Below are positions 1 through 7,213 of a DNA stretch of 9,608 bases, in pieces. A program made the position numbers and the translations under genes. The stretch's first letter is position 1. The number at the start of each line of letters is the position of its first letter. This stretch comes from Bacteroidales bacterium (GTDB lineage: Bacteria; Bacteroidota; Bacteroidia; Bacteroidales; WCHB1-69), in the NCBI GenBank assembly GCA_017618435.1, contig JAFZUH010000180.1, positions 1 to 9,608 of the forward strand. The letters are read 5' to 3'. Under the pieces are notes generated by a model. That model was not told where the DNA came from. It worked only from the letters and a program-made list of their open reading frames with translations, and made no database searches.

Positions 1-1275
1 GATGTACAATGGATGGGATATGCCTGTACCTGTACCCAATACTGAGTTGTGATATATATTCGCTTTGGTATAATTGATATAAATACCATAGAATGTTCCC
101 GCTTTGAATGCTTTTATTTCATTGTTGGCAATTAAGGCATTGTTGGTTGTACCTAAGGTGGAAGCATTCATATAATAGGTATGGATACCATAAGAAGTAG
201 AAGTACCGTTCAAGGTGATTTTGTTGCCTATGATACCGCTGTCTATTCTGTTGTAACCGTAGGTGTAAATGCCGTATTGGGTGGTTGCCATATCGTTTCT
301 GGTAGTAATGGTATTGTAAGAAATGCTCTTGTATCGGTTGTAATAATAGGAATATATTCCACCCATATAGCCGTTGGTCAAGATATTGCTGTCTATGGTA
401 ACACAAGGCAAATGGGCAGCAACGGTTGCTGTACTTGAACCGCTATAATACAATTTCATGTTGTAATACCCGCCATCAATGGTGTTGTGGATAAAACGCA
501 CATCTTTCAAATAACTGTTCGCTCCCGATGCACTTGTGTGGTTTACGGCAATAATGGCATTGCTTGTGGAGGTGGAGTTTGTTCTTAATAAACAATTTCG
601 AAATTCAATATCTTCGCAAATGCCGTTTAATTCAACAGACCCATAACCTCCGATAAAACACATATTGCGGAAATAGATATGTGCTGCACTATTCAAAGTT
701 AGGGCAATGCCTGAAACATTGACAATAGCGTCCAAAGAGTCGCCCGTAATAGGCATGAAAGTGATGGTATTGGTTGGGCTTGTACTTGGAATGCTATCAA
801 TAACAATAGGTTTGTGGTCTAAATATGGTGGCAAAATGTGGAATATTACCGCACTGTCCAATCCACAATAGGTTGCTACCGATATGGCTTCCTGTATAGT
901 GGAGAAATCGCCTCCTTGACCAATTGTATAAGTGCCGTGTATAGTTCCGTTGCAACCCCAAACCGAAGTGGAAACGGTATCATCGTAAACAAAACCGTCT
1001 GCAACATTGTTGGGCATATTGGTAAAAATTACAATTTCATTCAAGCCGGGTATGATGGTAACATTGGTAAGTGAAACGGTATCTATAGCATTGGGAGCCA
1101 AAGAGCCTGTCCATGTATGGGTGCTTGAAGAACCGTTGAAGTTCAGTACAATGTTGGTAGAAAATAATGTGTCCAAGCCTCTGTTTTGAATGCTGACACT
1201 TATTGGATAGGCCACTCCGGAGGCTTCTGCAGCATGCAAACCCAATATTTCCAATGGGGCTATATTCACATGAGG
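1..1275 (-). repeat. Module 3 of giant protein (truncated by window edge)
   Basis: This covers residues about 1637-2061. The CARDB-like part has VNIAPLEILGLHAAEASGV and ISVSIQNRGLDTLFS. The helix opening TIGQGGDFSTIQEAI is the most canonical of the three (Ile of IGQGG at residue 1754). Rungs include FIHNTIDGGYY, GGIYSYYYN, YGIYTYGYN and YGIHTYYM, followed by IANNEI (Ile at 2018) and IYHNSV. The window ends about 40 residues after that. By comparison with module 2, roughly 130 more residues of helix and closing segment should lie beyond the left edge before a fourth module or a sorting domain. Confidence 0.78.
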
Positions 1276-4200
1276 TGTACTATAAGTGTATGCTCCTGCA
1301 ACTGTTGTCAGGCTGTCTCTCAATACTCCTTCTATGTCATTAACAACACTTGACAAGGCTGGTACGGAAATACCAATGCTGTCCAATACTCTTAATGAGG
1401 TGTTGGGGTTTTGTATGTTGGGCATAACAACAACAGAACCGCTATCGGTTATCACATTGTTTTTCCATGTTGTCAAGTCGGTTGCATAAGATGAATAATA
1501 ACCAATTTTGTTGTTGGTTAAATTGTAATAAACATTGTTATTGACATTGTTGCCTGCCAAATAGGTTGTATTGGTTAAGTAAATAGGGCAGGAGTTGGTG
1601 CCTTCTCCATTGACAACAAAAATGTTGTTTTGTACATCAAAATTAATGCCACTTGCAGATGTGATATAAATACCTCTGGCATTGGCGGTACTTTGCATAT
1701 ATACACTATTGTGATATACTCTGGAACTTGCTGATGTGGAGAAATATATACCAGCGTTGTCCCCGCTTCCGTTTGTTGCGATAATTTCATTGTTGGCAAT
1801 GAGAAAATCATGTGTTGTAAGGTTGAAATATGCACAATAAATACCATATTGTACAACATTGCCGATAATTGAGTTGCCAATGATATTGCCTGAACTGTAA
1901 TAAGCGTAAATACCATTCAGTGTAGTTTGTTGAAAATCGGTTTCACGTTGAACAATTTTATTGTAAGCAATATATGCACTATCGCAGTAATACATGTAAA
2001 TACCGTATTTGTCAAAAGTATGAATATGGTTGTTTTCTATGTGAAGATTGTTTATGATGTTGGTTGAGGCTCCGTAGGCATAAATACCATAACCGCCACC
2101 AGAAATGTTGTTGTTGGTAATGGTAATATTGGAGGAGGTAGCCAAATTTGAATATATCCTTATTGCATTATGACTATTAGTTGTAATGGCAGAGGTGAAA
2201 AACGGAACTGCAAGCACACAACTGTCTATTGTTATATTTGAACAACTGTCTCCGATAATGATACTATGTGAATAGTAATAAGCCGTAGCAATAGGAGAGT
2301 GCCCCTTCAAGGTTAGATGTTTGAAACAAATATTGGAAATGTTTTGTAACATAAAAGGAGCCACTTGGTTGTTTGGTGCCGTTGCTCTTTGGAATATGAC
2401 ACTATCTTTGTTTGCATCGGCAGATGTGAATGTAATGCTATAGGTGTTGGCTCCCACAAAGGTGTTGCCATTTAAAACAACCTCTTGAAGATAGGTACCT
2501 GCCAAATAAGCCACCTCCAAATCGCCGTTCAAACCGCATAGGGTCAATCTGGTAATAAAATCCATGGTATTGGCGAAATCGCCTCCGTTACCAATGGTAA
2601 TACGACCATTCAAAGGTACACAAGCAAAGGAAGAAGAAGCAATGGTATCGTTTTGCTGATTGTTGTCTGCCCATGTATTGGCGTCAAGCCATGCAATAAC
2701 GCTGTTGGGACCATCTGCGTATGTGATTGTTCCCAAATAGAGAGTGTCTGATTCTTCTATTGCCAAATTGCCTGCCCAAGCAAAAGATGTTTGCGACACA
2801 TTGTTGATAGCCCAACCGAAAGAAGCGGATTTCAAGGTATCTATACCCACATTGGTAATGATTATTGATATGCTGTCAATTGTTCCTTGGCTAACACCAT
2901 TACGCAATGGAGTGATATGATTGACCCAAATATCTTTTTGCAACAATGGAAAACCTTGATAGCACCCCATGGCTGTTGTGATATTTCTGCGTGCATTTTG
3001 TTTGTCTGTCAATACATTTGGCAAACGCATAGCCTCTAAACCATCATAATTTGCCAATTGTAAAGAAAGAGTTGTGTCAAATAGCGATTTTGTTGAATCC
3101 AACAAAGTAACATTTGTATTAATAGAGTTCATATCGCCGTTTACAGCCACTTTCCATGCGTTGAGGTCGGTATAGTTGTTGCTTCCCAAACGTCCAATAT
3201 ATGTAGGTGCATAGTAGTTGTTGTAGTTTATATCATACGTGGTTGTTGCGATAAGATTGATAGGATAACTTGAATTCGTTGTATTGGTCAAAATAATATT
3301 ATTGTTGTAGGCTTTCACAAAAGTGCTACTCGTTGTGGTAGAATAGCCATACAACCCAACCATATTGGGGGCTCCCGACATGTAAATGGAATTGTTGATA
3401 ACATCAAATTGTCCGTAATAGCAATTTAAACCATAAGATATGCTGGTATTTGTTGTGTTCAATGAGATAATAATTTCATTGTTGGACAACAAACCTGCTT
3501 TTGTTGTACTGTCATTGCCTCCATATCTGACATCATTGACGTAGTAGAAATAACCGCCTATAGCATAATTGAGATCAGTATTGATGTTTTGAATATGGTT
3601 GCCATCGCATTTGTCTAAATTGACATAATAAACATAAAAACCTCTCCAATAGGTTGTAACGGTCAATCCATTTTTACGACTGAATAACTTATTGCCCGAT
3701 AAACTGTTTGAGTGGGTGTAGTACAAATGGATACCTGTTAGATACGAATTGGTTATTGTATTGTTTTCAATACGAATATTTTGACCGTATGCCGCAGTCC
3801 CCGTACCGGCATAGAAATATATGCCATAGTAACCACCGTCAATAGTATTGTTGGTAATGGTTATATTGTTGGCAATGCCCGTACTCGATGTTTTGTAAAT
3901 AGGAGTAATGGTTGTGCTATTTGTGTTGAGGTTTGATTTGATGATACAATTGGTAATGGTAACATCGTTGCAGGCTCCCTTGAAAATAATACCTTTGGCA
4001 TTGTTGGTGCTGGCGTCTATGGTAATGCCGTCAATGACAATATTGTTACTGTTGTTCAGAATAATAACATTTGAATTGACAGGGGAGGTAACAATTACAT
4101 CGCTTGGATTGCCGGTGGCTGATGTGATGGTCAATTTGTATTGACCCATAGTATTGCTAATATTGCTCAAATCCAAACTGTCGTTATAGGTTCCTGCATC

Positions 4201-6183
4201 TACAAGCAAACGAACATCACCTTGTGGTTGGCAATAAGCAAAACCTTCAAGAGCCTTTTTTATTGTTGGATATTGTTTGCCATTGCCGATAGGAATATCT
4301 CCACCGATAAGATTGTTGCATCCATAAATTATTAATGATAGAGTATCGTCAAATGTGGTGGAGTCTATGATATTGTTGGGATATGCCACCCATGTTACAA
4401 TAGTGTCAAAGTTATTCAACGTAGGGGTGTAGGTTCCAATGTTTACGGATGTTTCTTCGTCCCATTCCAAATGACCTGTCCAATTGAACACGGGTTGAAT
4501 ATTTCCATTAACACTATAATACAAATTAGCGGAGGTGAGTATAGTGTCGCCGGTATTTCTTATTTTTACACTGATAGGGGTGAGGTTGCCTGCAATGGCA
4601 CTGCCATATATCGGAGAAGTTATGGCTGTCAAGGCAACAGAATTTTTTGCGTATCCCGATGTGGTGGACAAACCGAAACGTATCAACGGAAGATATTTTT
4701 GGCGTGTCCAAGCCGTAGCGGTGCCGTTTTTGTAGGCAAGCCTGTATTGATTGCTTGCCGTATATCGCCATGCTAACAAAGATGTTGATTTGGCAGGGTC
4801 TTCCGATTCTACGAATACATACAGATTGTGGTTGGCTGGAAGTATAAAGGCTTGGAAAAAATCAATTTGATTCCAATATTGTTTTGAACTTGTTTTGCCT
4901 TGGTATACCAAAGTTGCTCCAATTTCGTCAGGTTTGATGTCTGTAGTGCTTACACTTGTGTCGGCGGTAGCCATCATCCATACTTTTATTTCTTTGGTTA
5001 CTTGGTATGAGGTATTGCTGCCGTTTGTTACATTGTACCAAGCCATATTGGCGATATAAAGAGGGTTGCTTGTGTTGCCCAATTCGGAAGCATAATAAAG
5101 TGAACGGCTTCTTGTTGGGCTTTGGCTTGTAGCATAGACGGCATAGCCGCTTGTTGGTGTGGTTGCCGTGCTGTCACCCGTACAAACAACATCGGTGATA
5201 TTCAATATGCCGCTGTTGGGTTTGACGATATTATATCCTGATGTTATTGTAGAAGTGTTGCCCGTTGTATCTCTGCCTGTTATATAATACAAAATATTTG
5301 AGTTAGGGGTCATTTTGGGTAATGTTGCTGTCCAAAGACTATCGCCGGCGTAGGCGGTCATCATAATGGAATCAGTTGTTGTTGAACTCATATTGGTAAC
5401 TGTATATACCAAATAAGGAGTTAAAAGTGGGGCAGAGGTGCGTTTGGCTACCTTGGCATTTATAGTAAAAGGTCCGGAGTTGTAGACTATACCTTGTATA
5501 AATGGTGGCAAAAACTCAACCACAGGCGGTTTTAATTCTGTATTGGAAGCGTAGATTTGAAAATCGTCTATCAGCCAGCCGTAGTTTAGGTTAGTACCTG
5601 CTGTATTGCCTTTTTTGATGATAAAACGGAAGGTAACTTCGGCAAACGATACTTCGTTGGACATATCAAATGTTTCTTCTTTCCACCATGCTTGTGTAGG
5701 TATCGCCAATGAATCACCAGCTTGCCATTGTGTATAACTTGCCGCACTGAAGCCACCCCTGTATTCGCCTGCACCTTCGTAGATGTTGGCCGGGATTTCT
5801 TTCCATTTGGAACCAATGTCATTGAGACGGTATTCTATACGGACTTCATCTTCGGGAGAAATCTTGCAGATGTGAGAAAATCTTAACATTACATGAGCGT
5901 ACGACCGACAGTCGTAAAGAGGGGTTTGTAAAATCAAAGAGTCGTTGGCTGCATTGGGCACTTGACCGAGTAGAGACTTGGAACCGCTTACGTAATAGTT
6001 AGTAGTTTGATTCCATGTTGTAGATTGAGAGGGCGTTACTGAAAACGGATGGGTGGTCCCATCAAAATTTTCATGTACAATTTGCACAATTTGTGCTTCT
6101 GCTACGCTTGATAGACCGAATATGCACGCAAAAACGCATGCCCACAGCGTCTGTAAGCCTTTTTTGTTGAGTAGTGGTTTCAT
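1..6183 (-). CDS. Giant secreted multi-module parallel beta-helix protein (C-terminus outside window)
   Basis: The frame is open for 2061 codons from ATG at 6183 to the left edge with no stop, so it is 3'-partial. Residues 1-30 are a signal peptide (basic start, hydrophobic core LWACVFACIFGL, cleavage at AEA|Q). Residues about 36-212 resemble the choice-of-anchor J / cleaved-adhesin jelly roll (ENFDG at 38, GWLIDDFQIY at 202-211). About 217-315 is Ig-like, ending YYITGRDTTGN. About 335-510 is a Bacteroidota beta-sandwich with SRSLYYASELG at 359. Three CARDB-plus-beta-helix modules follow, starting near 514, 1080 and 1637. The helices are Asn/Tyr-rich with many IxNN and YGIY rungs, and I see no polysaccharide-lyase catalytic motif, so a surface adhesin or structural role is likelier than an enzyme. 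T9SS export is inferred from this domain style and from the nearby porU-porV; the sorting domain would lie outside the window. The start is supported by the signal peptide. The substrate or partner is unknown. Confidence 0.93.
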   Translation of the reverse strand, partial: MKPLLNKKGLQTLWACVFACIFGLSSVAEAQIVQIVHENFDGTTHPFSVTPSQSTTWNQTTNYYVSGSKSLLGQVPNAANDSLILQTPLYDCRSYAHVMLRFSHICKISPEDEVRIEYRLNDIGSKWKEIPANIYEGAGEYRGGFSAASYTQWQAGDSLAIPTQAWWKEETFDMSNEVSFAEVTFRFIIKKGNTAGTNLNYGWLIDDFQIYASNTELKPPVVEFLPPFIQGIVYNSGPFTINAKVAKRTSAPLLTPYLVYTVTNMSSTTTDSIMMTAYAGDSLWTATLPKMTPNSNILYYITGRDTTGNTSTITSGYNIVKPNSGILNITDVVCTGDSTATTPTSGYAVYATSQSPTRSRSLYYASELGNTSNPLYIANMAWYNVTNGSNTSYQVTKEIKVWMMATADTSVSTTDIKPDEIGATLVYQGKTSSKQYWNQIDFFQAFILPANHNLYVFVESEDPAKSTSLLAWRYTASNQYRLAYKNGTATAWTRQKYLPLIRFGLSTTSGYAKNSVALTAITSPIYGSAIAGNLTPISVKIRNTGDTILTSANLYYSVNGNIQPVFNWTGHLEWDEETSVNIGTYTPTLNNFDTIVTWVAYPNNIIDSTTFDDTLSLIIYGCNNLIGGDIPIGNGKQYPTIKKALEGFAYCQPQGDVRLLVDAGTYNDSLDLSNISNTMGQYKLTITSATGNPSDVIVTSPVNSNVIILNNSNNIVIDGITIDASTNNAKGIIFKGACNDVTITNCIIKSNLNTNSTTITPIYKTSSTGIANNITITNNTIDGGYYGIYFYAGTGTAAYGQNIRIENNTITNSYLTGIHLYYTHSNSLSGNKLFSRKNGLTVTTYWRGFYVYYVNLDKCDGNHIQNINTDLNYAIGGYFYYVNDVRYGGNDSTTKAGLLSNNEIIISLNTTNTSISYGLNCYYGQFDVINNSIYMSGAPNMVGLYGYSTTTSSTFVKAYNNNIILTNTTNSSYPINLIATTTYDINYNNYYAPTYIGRLGSNNYTDLNAWKVAVNGDMNSINTNVTLLDSTKSLFDTTLSLQLANYDGLEAMRLPNVLTDKQNARRNITTAMGCYQGFPLLQKDIWVNHITPLRNGVSQGTIDSISIIITNVGIDTLKSASFGWAINNVSQTSFAWAGNLAIEESDTLYLGTITYADGPNSVIAWLDANTWADNNQQNDTIASSSFACVPLNGRITIGNGGDFANTMDFITRLTLCGLNGDLEVAYLAGTYLQEVVLNGNTFVGANTYSITFTSADANKDSVIFQRATAPNNQVAPFMLQNISNICFKHLTLKGHSPIATAYYYSHSIIIGDSCSNITIDSCVLAVPFFTSAITTNSHNAIRIYSNLATSSNITITNNNISGGGYGIYAYGASTNIINNLHIENNHIHTFDKYGIYMYYCDSAYIAYNKIVQRETDFQQTTLNGIYAYYSSGNIIGNSIIGNVVQYGIYCAYFNLTTHDFLIANNEIIATNGSGDNAGIYFSTSASSRVYHNSVYMQSTANARGIYITSASGINFDVQNNIFVVNGEGTNSCPIYLTNTTYLAGNNVNNNVYYNLTNNKIGYYSSYATDLTTWKNNVITDSGSVVVMPNIQNPNTSLRVLDSIGISVPALSSVVNDIEGVLRDSLTTVAGAYTYSTPHVNIAPLEILGLHAAEASGVAYPISVSIQNRGLDTLFSTNIVLNFNGSSSTHTWTGSLAPNAIDTVSLTNVTIIPGLNEIVIFTNMPNNVADGFVYDDTVSTSVWGCNGTIHGTYTIGQGGDFSTIQEAISVATYCGLDSAVIFHILPPYLDHKPIVIDSIPSTSPTNTITFMPITGDSLDAIVNVSGIALTLNSAAHIYFRNMCFIGGYGSVELNGICEDIEFRNCLLRTNSTSTSNAIIAVNHTSASGANSYLKDVRFIHNTIDGGYYNMKLYYSGSSTATVAAHLPCVTIDSNILTNGYMGGIYSYYYNRYKSISYNTITTRNDMATTQYGIYTYGYNRIDSGIIGNKITLNGTSTSYGIHTYYMNASTLGTTNNALIANNEIKAFKAGTFYGIYINYTKANIYHNSVLGTGTGISHPLYI
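1276..2946 (-). repeat. Module 2 of giant protein: CARDB-like domain plus parallel beta-helix
   Basis: This covers residues about 1080-1636. The CARDB-like part runs from KDIWVNHITPLRNG through ISIIITNVGIDTLKS. The helix opens at ITIGNGGDF (from residue 1195). It contains SNITITNNNISGGGYGIYAYG, then rungs YGIYMYY, NGIYAYYSSGN and YGIYCAYF, then IANNEI (Ile at residue 1462), VYHNSVYM and the closing segment DLTTWK with Trp at residue 1573. The landmark distances from module 1 are 563-566 residues, so the two modules are collinear duplicates. Identity looks low, which suggests an old duplication. Confidence 0.8.
2947..4644 (-). repeat. Module 1 of giant protein: CARDB-like domain plus parallel beta-helix
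   Basis: This covers residues about 514-1079. It opens with a CARDB-like sandwich (NSVALTAI, then ISVKIRNTGDTIL). The helix begins at IPIGNGKQYPTIKKAL (from residue 630), a variant of the usual GxGGDFxTIxEA opening. Helix rungs include NIVIDGITID, DVTITNCII and NITITNNTIDGGYYGIY. A late rung, LLSNNEI, has its second Leu at residue 899. It is followed by INNSIYM and by a closing segment with a conserved Trp at residue 1010 (DLNAWK). Landmarks recur in the same order in modules 2 and 3. The similarity is at protein level; the DNA is diverged. Boundaries are approximate. Confidence 0.8.
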
Positions 6184-6249
6184 ATAACATAGTTTTTTGA
6201 ATTATTTTCATATAAAAAAGTATTAGTTTTTTGCGAAATTTCAGACCTC

Positions 6250-6257
6250 CAAAGGTA
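6250..6257 (-). promoter_or_regulatory. Putative -7 promoter box of the giant gene
   Basis: On the minus strand these bases read TACCTTTG, a full match to the Bacteroidota -7 consensus TAnnTTTG. It lies 66 bases upstream of the ATG at 6183, leaving a leader of about 60 bases. A TTTG -33 element is not evident at the expected spacing; only an AT-rich TTTAAG is there. The call rests on the -7 match and its position. Confidence 0.5.
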
Positions 6258-6369
6258 CATAAAAAAATGAAACGATTAACTTAAATATGAAAAAAAATTA
6301 TTCAAAATTTATTCTTAATTCGCAAACTATTGATAATGAATATTATAAAAAATATACAAAAAAATGAAT

Positions 6370-6396
6370 TTTGTTACATATTTTTTTATACCTTTG
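6370..6396 (+). promoter_or_regulatory. Putative promoter of the DUF2795 gene
   Basis: TACCTTTG at 6389-6396 fully matches the TAnnTTTG -7 consensus. TTTG at 6370-6373 could be the -33 element, but the gap is 15 bases where about 19 is typical. The box lies about 25 bases before ATG 6421, implying a very short leader. It also lies inside the longer possible reading frame from 6364, which argues for the start at 6421. Confidence 0.5.
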
Positions 6397-6420
6397 CGAA
6401 ATTTTTTTAAGGAAGAGTTT

Positions 6421-6642
6421 ATGTATTGGACATTAGATTTAGCATCAAAGTTAGAAGACGCTCCATGGCCAGCAACCAAAGAAGAGTTGATAGATTTTGC
6501 TGTTCGCTCAGGAGCACCGATGGAAGTTGTAGAAAATCTTGAAGAGATAGAAGATGAAGGCGAAATATATGAATCTATAGAAGATATTTGGCCGGACTAT
6601 CCCTCAAAAGAAGATTTCTTCTTCGCAGAAGATGAATATTAA
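6421..6642 (+). CDS. DUF2795 family small acidic protein
   Basis: A 73-residue protein of unknown function. It matches the pattern I know from Bacteroidota DUF2795 proteins: MYWTLDLASKLEDAPWPATK at the N-terminus, then a helical part ELIDFAVRSGAPMEVVENL, then EGEIYESIEDIWPDYPSKED and the acidic, aromatic tail FFFAEDEY. The PWPATKEEL and SGAPMEVVENL segments are the family signature. It has no signal peptide or membrane segment, so it is presumably cytoplasmic, and it is strongly acidic. I chose ATG 6421 over in-frame ATG 6364 because family members begin MYWTL, because an AAGGAAGAG purine stretch sits just upstream, and because the promoter box lies between the two starts. The gene stands alone, divergent from the giant gene and convergent with ispF. 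There is no evidence of a functional link to either. Confidence 0.88.
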   Translation: MYWTLDLASKLEDAPWPATKEELIDFAVRSGAPMEVVENLEEIEDEGEIYESIEDIWPDYPSKEDFFFAEDEY

Positions 6643-6677
6643 AAAAAAGGAAGAAAAACTACTACGCTAAATTATAT

Positions 6678-6692
6678 CAAACAAATTGTTTG
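6678..6692. terminator. Possible bidirectional terminator between convergent genes
   Basis: A perfect inverted repeat, CAAACAA-a-TTGTTTG, fills the end of the 50-base gap between the DUF2795 stop and the ispF stop. It can fold as a 6-bp stem with a 3-base loop. On the plus strand it is followed by TCAGATTTTT. The stem is AT-rich and short, so it would be weak. Position between convergent genes is the main support. Confidence 0.3.
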
Positions 6693-7166
6693 TCAGATTT
6701 TTGTGCTTAATAAAACTACGGCATAAGCACTAATACCTTCTTGTCTACCTATAAAGCCCATTTTTTCAGAAGTTTTGGCTTTTATGCTAATATCGTTGGT
6801 TGAAATTTGCAGAATTTCAGCGATATTGCTTTTCATTTGCTCCATATAGGGAAGTAGTTTGGGCTTTTCCAACACAAGTGTACAGTCTATATTATTAATG
6901 GTATATTTTTCATACACCAAATCTCTGCAACATTGTAACAAATACAGACTGTTTGCATTTTTGTATTTTATATCCGTATCAGGAAAATGATAGCCAATAT
7001 CGTGCATATTGGCGGCACCGAACAAAGCATCAATAATTGCATGTACCAATACATCTGCATCGGAATGCCCTAAGCAACCCAATGCAGAAGGAATATTTAC
7101 TCCGCCCAATATCAAGGGGCGGTCTGCTGTGAGTTGGTGGGTGTCAAAGCCGAAACCTATTCGCAT
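6693..7166 (-). CDS. ispF: 2-C-methyl-D-erythritol 2,4-cyclodiphosphate synthase
   Basis: IspF converts 4-diphosphocytidyl-2-C-methyl-D-erythritol 2-phosphate to the 2,4-cyclodiphosphate, releasing CMP, in the cytoplasmic MEP isoprenoid pathway. Length (157 residues) is normal. Family motifs are intact: GFGFDTHQL near the start gives metal ligands D8 and H10, and GHSDADVLVHAIIDALFGA gives H34, D36 and metal ligand H42. HFPDTD (60-65) and the terminal KTSEKMGFIGRQEGI (T132, E134) form the rest of the active site. ATG 7166 gives the standard N-terminus MRIGFG. It follows porV by 47 bases on the same strand and is probably cotranscribed. No promoter octamer was noted in that gap. There is no obvious functional tie to secretion. 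I see no sign of damage or transfer. Confidence 0.97.
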   Translation of the reverse strand: MRIGFGFDTHQLTADRPLILGGVNIPSALGCLGHSDADVLVHAIIDALFGAANMHDIGYHFPDTDIKYKNANSLYLLQCCRDLVYEKYTINNIDCTLVLEKPKLLPYMEQMKSNIAEILQISTNDISIKAKTSEKMGFIGRQEGISAYAVVLLSTKI

Positions 7167-7213
7167 ATACTTGTTTTTCCAATAAATTAAATGATGGAGA
7201 TATGTCTGATGTT

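Larger units (their letters stand above)
6184..6420. other. Divergent AT-rich intergenic region
   Basis: This 237-base gap separates the start of the giant gene (minus) from the start of the DUF2795 gene (plus). It is very AT-rich with long A and T runs. I found one Bacteroidota -7-type octamer in each direction, and the 12-mer tttgcgaaattt occurs twice on the plus strand (6230-6241 and 6393-6404). No convincing ORF or RNA structure was seen. The giant gene has no clear Shine-Dalgarno site, which is common in this phylum. Confidence 0.75.

Noticed and set aside
119..438. Short open frames on both strands within the giant gene's left end
   Set aside because: They are out of frame with the giant coding frame and show its repeat-derived composition (Gln/Tyr/His-rich nonsense); no family resemblance.
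1..4296. Polysaccharide lyase or pectinase identity for the beta-helix modules
   Set aside because: The fold is shared, but I see no catalytic Asp/Lys/Arg cluster of lyases or hydrolases; the rungs are Asn/Tyr/Thr-rich like structural or adhesive helices.
4471..4776. Overlapping 60-100 codon frames on plus and minus strands
   Set aside because: They lie inside the CARDB-like part of the giant gene, whose frame is continuous and has recognisable domains; the alternatives show none.
1..6183. CRISPR array or DNA tandem repeat suggested by recurring words such as ttgttggcaat and aataccata
   Set aside because: The words recur at irregular spacing in one reading frame and encode the IxNN and YGIY rungs; there are no uniform spacers.
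6364..6420. 19-residue N-terminal extension of the DUF2795 protein
   Set aside because: It contains the putative -7 promoter box, and family members begin at MYWTL.
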